Assembly: GCA_000697055.1 (NCBI GenBank)
Contig: JNDT01001850.1
Location: 48,379 to 112,378, forward strand
DNA: 64,000 nt
Source of the DNA: Saksenaea vasiformis B4078
Lineage: Eukaryota; Mucoromycota; Mucoromycetes; Mucorales; Saksenaeaceae
Direction of reading: 5' to 3'
The notes beneath the pieces are model-generated. The model saw only the letters and a list, made by a program, of their open reading frames with translations, had not been told where the DNA came from and made no database searches. Made by a program: the position numbers and the translations under genes. The stretch's first letter is position 1. Each line of letters opens with the position of its first letter. Of this stretch, positions 60,095-64,000 are shown one piece after another.

Positions 60095-63055
60095 CTATGG
60101 TATGTCATTGGTAGAGGTTTTATCTCTTGGTTTCCCAGTGCCCTCGCTAGGTTTTCTTGGGTTGGGTGCAAAAGCGGTCGGAAAGGCATACATGGCACCA
60201 ACATCGACAAATGTGGAACTACTGTCGTCATCGCTCACAGCGGAGGCCACGGGGGAAACCGATCGCGATGTCCGTGATCCCGGTGTAAGTCTTGTTGGTG
60301 GTGGACGTGCGCCATTGGGATCTTCCTGGGCTATAGCATCCTGTAATTCCTCTTCCAGTCATGACAATGAAATGACAGTTAACATGCCGTTACCTCCATC
60401 GATTGCGAAATCTCGCGATGCTTCCGACTCAGGAACGATGAAAAATTGGAGAGAAGTCGCCCCGCCTGATGCGTTGTTGTGTCCAGTATGGGAGAGAGTG
60501 GGCCTGGTTCAGTGAATTGTCGCGTAGGATCGGTTTGTATCCGAGTCTCATCTTGTTACATGTAATCAGAAAATAGTTGTTGGAAAAAAAAAAAGGACTA
60601 AAGCGACTCACTATCATGGTTTATTTTCGAAGCTTTTTCTGTGGAATAGCGCGAATCATTCGACTCTTCGTGGATATCTCGTTCAAATTCATTCCATATA
60701 GCATCCATACCTCGCATGAATCGTGATCTTCCTGAAGACACTGCTTTGGCACCTCCAGACATCGCCTTTGAGAGTGTTTGGCGCAGTGGCGCCAAGTTCT
60801 GTCGAAACTGAAGATCCCGAAGACGGCTAGTCCCAAAAGTTAGACAATGGATAACTGACTCACCTCAACTTACTTGGATACTGTATTCTGAATATCAGTA
60901 ATCGATATATTGCCCATGCCGGGATGTCTAAAAATACACATGTCAGTTGTCTCCTCTAATCTGTTTATCGGGCCTAACCCAGGTTCGACAATAGCGTATA
61001 TTTCATGATCGGTGAACTGATTCCAGACTTTGAAATTGTTTGTGTCTCGCCACTTCATTAACCAATCCATGCCGTAATCCGATAAATAATTTCGCTCTAC
61101 GTAAATTAAGTAGGGACGCAGTCATCTCTCTTTACAATACCTCGATCATCATCTCGCATGACCTCTTCAGACATGGCATTCTCATAGTCTATGTCGGCAA
61201 GTAGATTGGAAGCCTGCGCATGCTTCATACTGGATAATAGAGATAAAATATACTCTTCAAAACGAGCTCTCAGGTAATCGTCTGAGCCAAGATACGTGTT
61301 TTGCAGCGTTCGGCCTGGATCTAGAGTAATATAGTTTCAGTATTTTAAAGCAGGAGATAGAAAAAAAAGACCTACCGTTTTGATCCCAGGTGTCATTCAC
61401 CACTCTCACAATTTTTTCCATCCATCTGCGATCTGCCATCGTTGGGCTTACCATATGCGCCAATTTCTGGTTGTAGAACTCCAGAGTCCCTGTTTCAACC
61501 TGCGATGTCTATATATTCAACCATTCATCCTCCTTAAAGCTCTTACATTGACAAGGACGTCTATGTTGATTTCACTCTTGTGGTGAAAGAAGATTTGATT
61601 GGTAGTACCAACAAGATAAGACTTTGTCTTCTCGGAAGCGAGCATATCAATCTGCTGGAGGGGCATGTACGGTTGGAAAAAGGAACCCTATAGTATTGCT
61701 GCTTCAGTTAGGGTCATTTTCCCACAAATAAGCACCTTTCCAAACAGACGCAGAGGTAATCCCATGTAACGCAAAAGGCTCTCTTTGTCTCCATTTTTCA
61801 GTTCCTTCGCTTCCGTTATTCTCATCAGATTCTCCGATGTATCCAAATCAGGTGCACCAGCATCTTGTAGCGAACGTAATAGCCCTGCTCCATATGTGAG
61901 CAATGACAGAAATATTGTTATTAGAAACATATACCTGGGATAAGGGAAATTAGAGAGTACTGAAATGTGCACAGTCGTTCAACTGGATAGCCATAGAAAA
62001 GGATCTGTCTTACAAGGTTAGTGTTGAGGTGCGTCAATGTTATGACAAACAAAGTTACCCTTTTTTCTAGCAACAAGAGCTTGAGTAGCATCAATGTTTT
62101 TGACTTGAACTTGTACAAAAGCTCAGGCAGAGAGGTGCCTTTATCAAAACAATAAGAATAAGAAGAATAAACAAACAATTCTGTGTCTCTCTTACCCATG
62201 TAAAGTGTTGAGTCATCTATTGCTCCGTAAAACGAGCCATTGAGGTTATTGTATAAATTCTGACAAGACAGTTGAAGATAAGATGAAGGATATCGGGTAA
62301 ATGCCAACTCACATGTAAGATCCCCAGCTGAGTAAAATCTCTTTGATTAAACCATGCTGCTGTAATAACTGCCAGTTTCTGTCGTAAAAGACCAAAGATG
62401 GGCTATACGTCGACCACTTAGCTCTCGTTCCCTCTTTCTTTTCCTGTTTTTCCCTCGATGTACCTGTTGTGCTAGAACCACTACCGCTTTCTGGACGATT
62501 GATCTTGTGATATCTGGCGTTGTTACAAGCAAATCCTGTATGGCATATTAGGAATCTCTACCTTGTTCGGGAATAAACAGGAAGAGCGTACCTTGGATGC
62601 GATTTGTCGATTGCATGATATGCCAAACAAGGTCGATTTTGCTACAGACCAACCTGGGACTGGAGGAAGATGGAAGTATGCAAAGTCTTCGTCTTTTTGA
62701 TGTGCTCCATCTAGAAAGTTGAACGATAAAACGAACCATTGTCGCATGCCATGTGTCCTTTACCTGGCAACGCAAGAAATGGCAAGAAACTCCACTCTTC
62801 TGGAAGCTCTAACTTTTCCAATGTCGTTTGTTCTGACGAATTCTCTTTTCTTTGGTGCGGTAAAGGCGGTACACAGAATTCAACGATAGGACCACACGCA
62901 TGATGGAACCCAACAACTAAAACGGCAGCAATTTGCTGATCTTGATTCTGATCTAATGAGGGTCGTAGCGGTGGTTGCTCAACGTCTTTCATGCTTTCAG
63001 CATTCGTTTCTGGCAAGGTGGTTCTTTCGTTATGCGTTGTACCCGAATGGTCCAT
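60095..63055 (-). CDS. AVL9: AVL9-like late secretory pathway protein
   Basis: Avl9 proteins have a DENN-related fold and act in exocytic transport at the late Golgi. Many short exons from ATG 63053-63055 to TAG 60095-60097. The order matches the family: a disordered N-terminus, then AAVLVVGFHHACGPIVEFCV, WSFLPFLALPDGAHQKDEDF with YFHLPP, CNRQIASK, RSIVQKAVVVLAQQ and PIFGLLRQKL, a middle helical region (YGAIDDSTLYMG, LYKFKSKTLMLLKLLLLEKR, YGYPVERLCTFQYSLISLIP), then LVGTTNQIFFHH and the C-terminal helices with WLMKWRDTNNFKVWNQ. A Ser/Thr/Pro-rich tail follows (TRLTPGSRTSRS, then SSTFVDVGAMYAF). Introns are about 50-60 nt with GT-AG ends; the last two were checked for phase. Confidence 0.9.
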
Positions 63056-63694
63056 AGTTTATGCAACGGTTGATACGAAAGAGAGTCCAAAAAGCGAAAG
63101 AAGTGCGAGCCGTGCTTTCTGAAAACGCAGTCAAGCAGCGATTGTAACGCAAGGCCGGGTACTTGTTCGCCGGAACTTGCAGCTCATACCGTTTATAGAT
63201 GTTAGAAATGAAGTAAAATGAAGCCTAGAAAAGAAACGCGTAATGCAGAATATAGAGATAGTTGATCCATTTTGTCCTCAACCACGCCATAGGTCCTGTT
63301 TCCATATTTGAATTTTCACGATGACATCTTCTTCCCTGAAACGGGTAATTTTCCCGGCTGCTGAGATGATGCGAGTCGCTCTTCGTTTTCATGCTGCAGA
63401 TGCATTGATTGACTTTTATTAAAAAAAGAAATGCATAAGCTTGGACTCTCCAATGGACCCAAAGTTTATTTGGGCAAAATAACTCATGGTCACTAAGTGG
63501 AATCGTGCTTGGAAGCCAGTTCGTTTAAATCCGAAGGGTAATTCCAAGGATTTGGAGCGGTTGGGCCTGCGAGAGGCGGGAAAAGCGTTGCTGACTTGGG
63601 GAAGCGGTCATTTTCTTTGAAGGGTCTGCAGAGGACTTGAAGTAATACAGCGTCTGTCGATTTACTATTTATTGAACAAACTTGTACGCTAGTC
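63056..63694. other. Promoter side of AVL9 and a degenerate repeat
   Basis: 63056-63300 is the upstream region of AVL9. 63420-63650 carries, on the minus strand, copy C of the dispersed repeat (listed separately). No gene supported. Confidence 0.45.
63420..63650 (-). repeat. Degenerate dispersed repeat, copy C
   Basis: On the minus strand it contains CTTCAAGTCCTCTGCAGA, CCGCTTCCCC, CCATGAGTTATTTT and an AACTTTGGGTCCATTGGAGA block, in the same order and spacing as copy A at 16651-16860. It lies directly beside the Tc1-like element end at 63695. Confidence 0.5.
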
Positions 63695-64000
63695 TACACT
63701 CCAGACTGAAAAGTGTTCGTACGTTTGTGTAAACTCCGCAAATACTGGTTTGCTGTCATCGCATATGTACCTCATATCTCCCAGATAAACCATATTTAAT
63801 ACCCTGAAAGCACTATAAACATGTAGTGTGACATGAAATCAGGATTTACTTTTATTTTTGCGTCATTTTAATAACGTGTATGACCACCGAGGGCTTTAAT
63901 GACAGCCTCACATCTGCGGGTCATTGAGGCTACTAAGCTTTCGCAAACGCTTTGCGGAATGGCTTGCCATTCTTCCAACAGAGCGGCTTGCAACTGCTCT
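63695..64000 (-). mobile_element. Tc1-like DNA transposon, one end, continues beyond the window
   Basis: A TA dinucleotide at 63695-63696 is followed by CACTCCAGACTGAAAAGTG and TTCGTACG, the form of a Tc1-family terminal inverted repeat. About 170 bp inside it ends a transposase gene that reads toward this terminus. The other end is outside the window, so integrity is unknown. Confidence 0.75.
63868..64000 (-). CDS. Tc1-like transposase, C-terminal end (partial)
   Basis: Forty-three codons from the window edge to TAA 63868-63870 encode the C-terminus of a Tc1/mariner transposase (DDE-type endonuclease): LLEEWQAIPQSVCESLVASM, then RRCEAVIKALGGHTRY. The EEW.AIPQ...LV.SM.RRC.AVI...GGHT.Y pattern is highly characteristic. 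The frame is open to the edge with no stop or shift, so this copy may be recent. The catalytic aspartates lie outside the window. Confidence 0.88.
   Translation of the reverse strand, partial: EQLQAALLEEWQAIPQSVCESLVASMTRRCEAVIKALGGHTRY

Overview
This is a eukaryotic, fungal window. Genes carry many short GT-AG introns (mostly about 45-90 nt, some micro-exons), intergenic DNA is AT-rich, and the gene set (P4-ATPase, hexokinase, ALG11, PKA, AVL9, TMA7, GGPP synthase) is fungal. Large Sel1-repeat proteins, a UHRF1-like protein and a UBE3B-type HECT ligase point to an early-diverging lineage, most likely Mucoromycota (inference; no rRNA or other species marker is present). No tRNA, rRNA or CRISPR array was seen. 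Gene models were built by hand from splice consensus, frame continuity and family alignment from memory; where summed exon lengths were checked, this is stated.

Layout. Left edge: the 5' part of a P4-ATPase flippase (-), about 3 kb with no recognisable gene, then a hexokinase (+) and a UBL-PHD-SRA-RING protein (-). 10.5-20.8 kb: two tandem, same-strand copies of a fusion gene (MACPF-like N-terminal domain plus a long Sel1-repeat array). The first copy is intact; the second is frameshifted. A TA-flanked MITE lies between them. 22.4-35.6 kb: LARP1-like protein (+), Zap1-like zinc-finger factor (-), a decayed region with a pseudogene, and a UBE3B-like HECT ligase (+). 37.0-42.6 kb: ALG11, a PKA catalytic subunit and a DH-domain RhoGEF, all (+); the last two are 78 bp apart. 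42.6-48.4 kb: decayed DNA with pseudogene fragments. 48.4-57.4 kb: an unknown membrane protein (-), a canonical Sel1 protein (-), a DUF4504/UPF0739-like protein (+), a possible CCHC knuckle, GGPP synthase (-) and TMA7 (-). 60.1-63.1 kb: AVL9 (-). Right edge: one end of a Tc1-like transposon with the C-terminus of its transposase.

Working together. Most genes are single housekeeping functions: lipid flipping and late secretion (flippase, AVL9), N-glycan assembly (ALG11), sugar phosphorylation (hexokinase), isoprenoid supply (GGPP synthase), translation (LARP1, TMA7), signalling (PKA, RhoGEF), ubiquitin (UBE3B-like, UHRF1-like) and zinc-responsive transcription (Zap1-like). They form no obvious cluster. 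The accessory part is the Sel1 fusion pair plus the decayed stretches at about 14.7-17, 28.2-31.9, 42.6-48.4 and 57.6-60 kb, which carry the mobile and repeated DNA.
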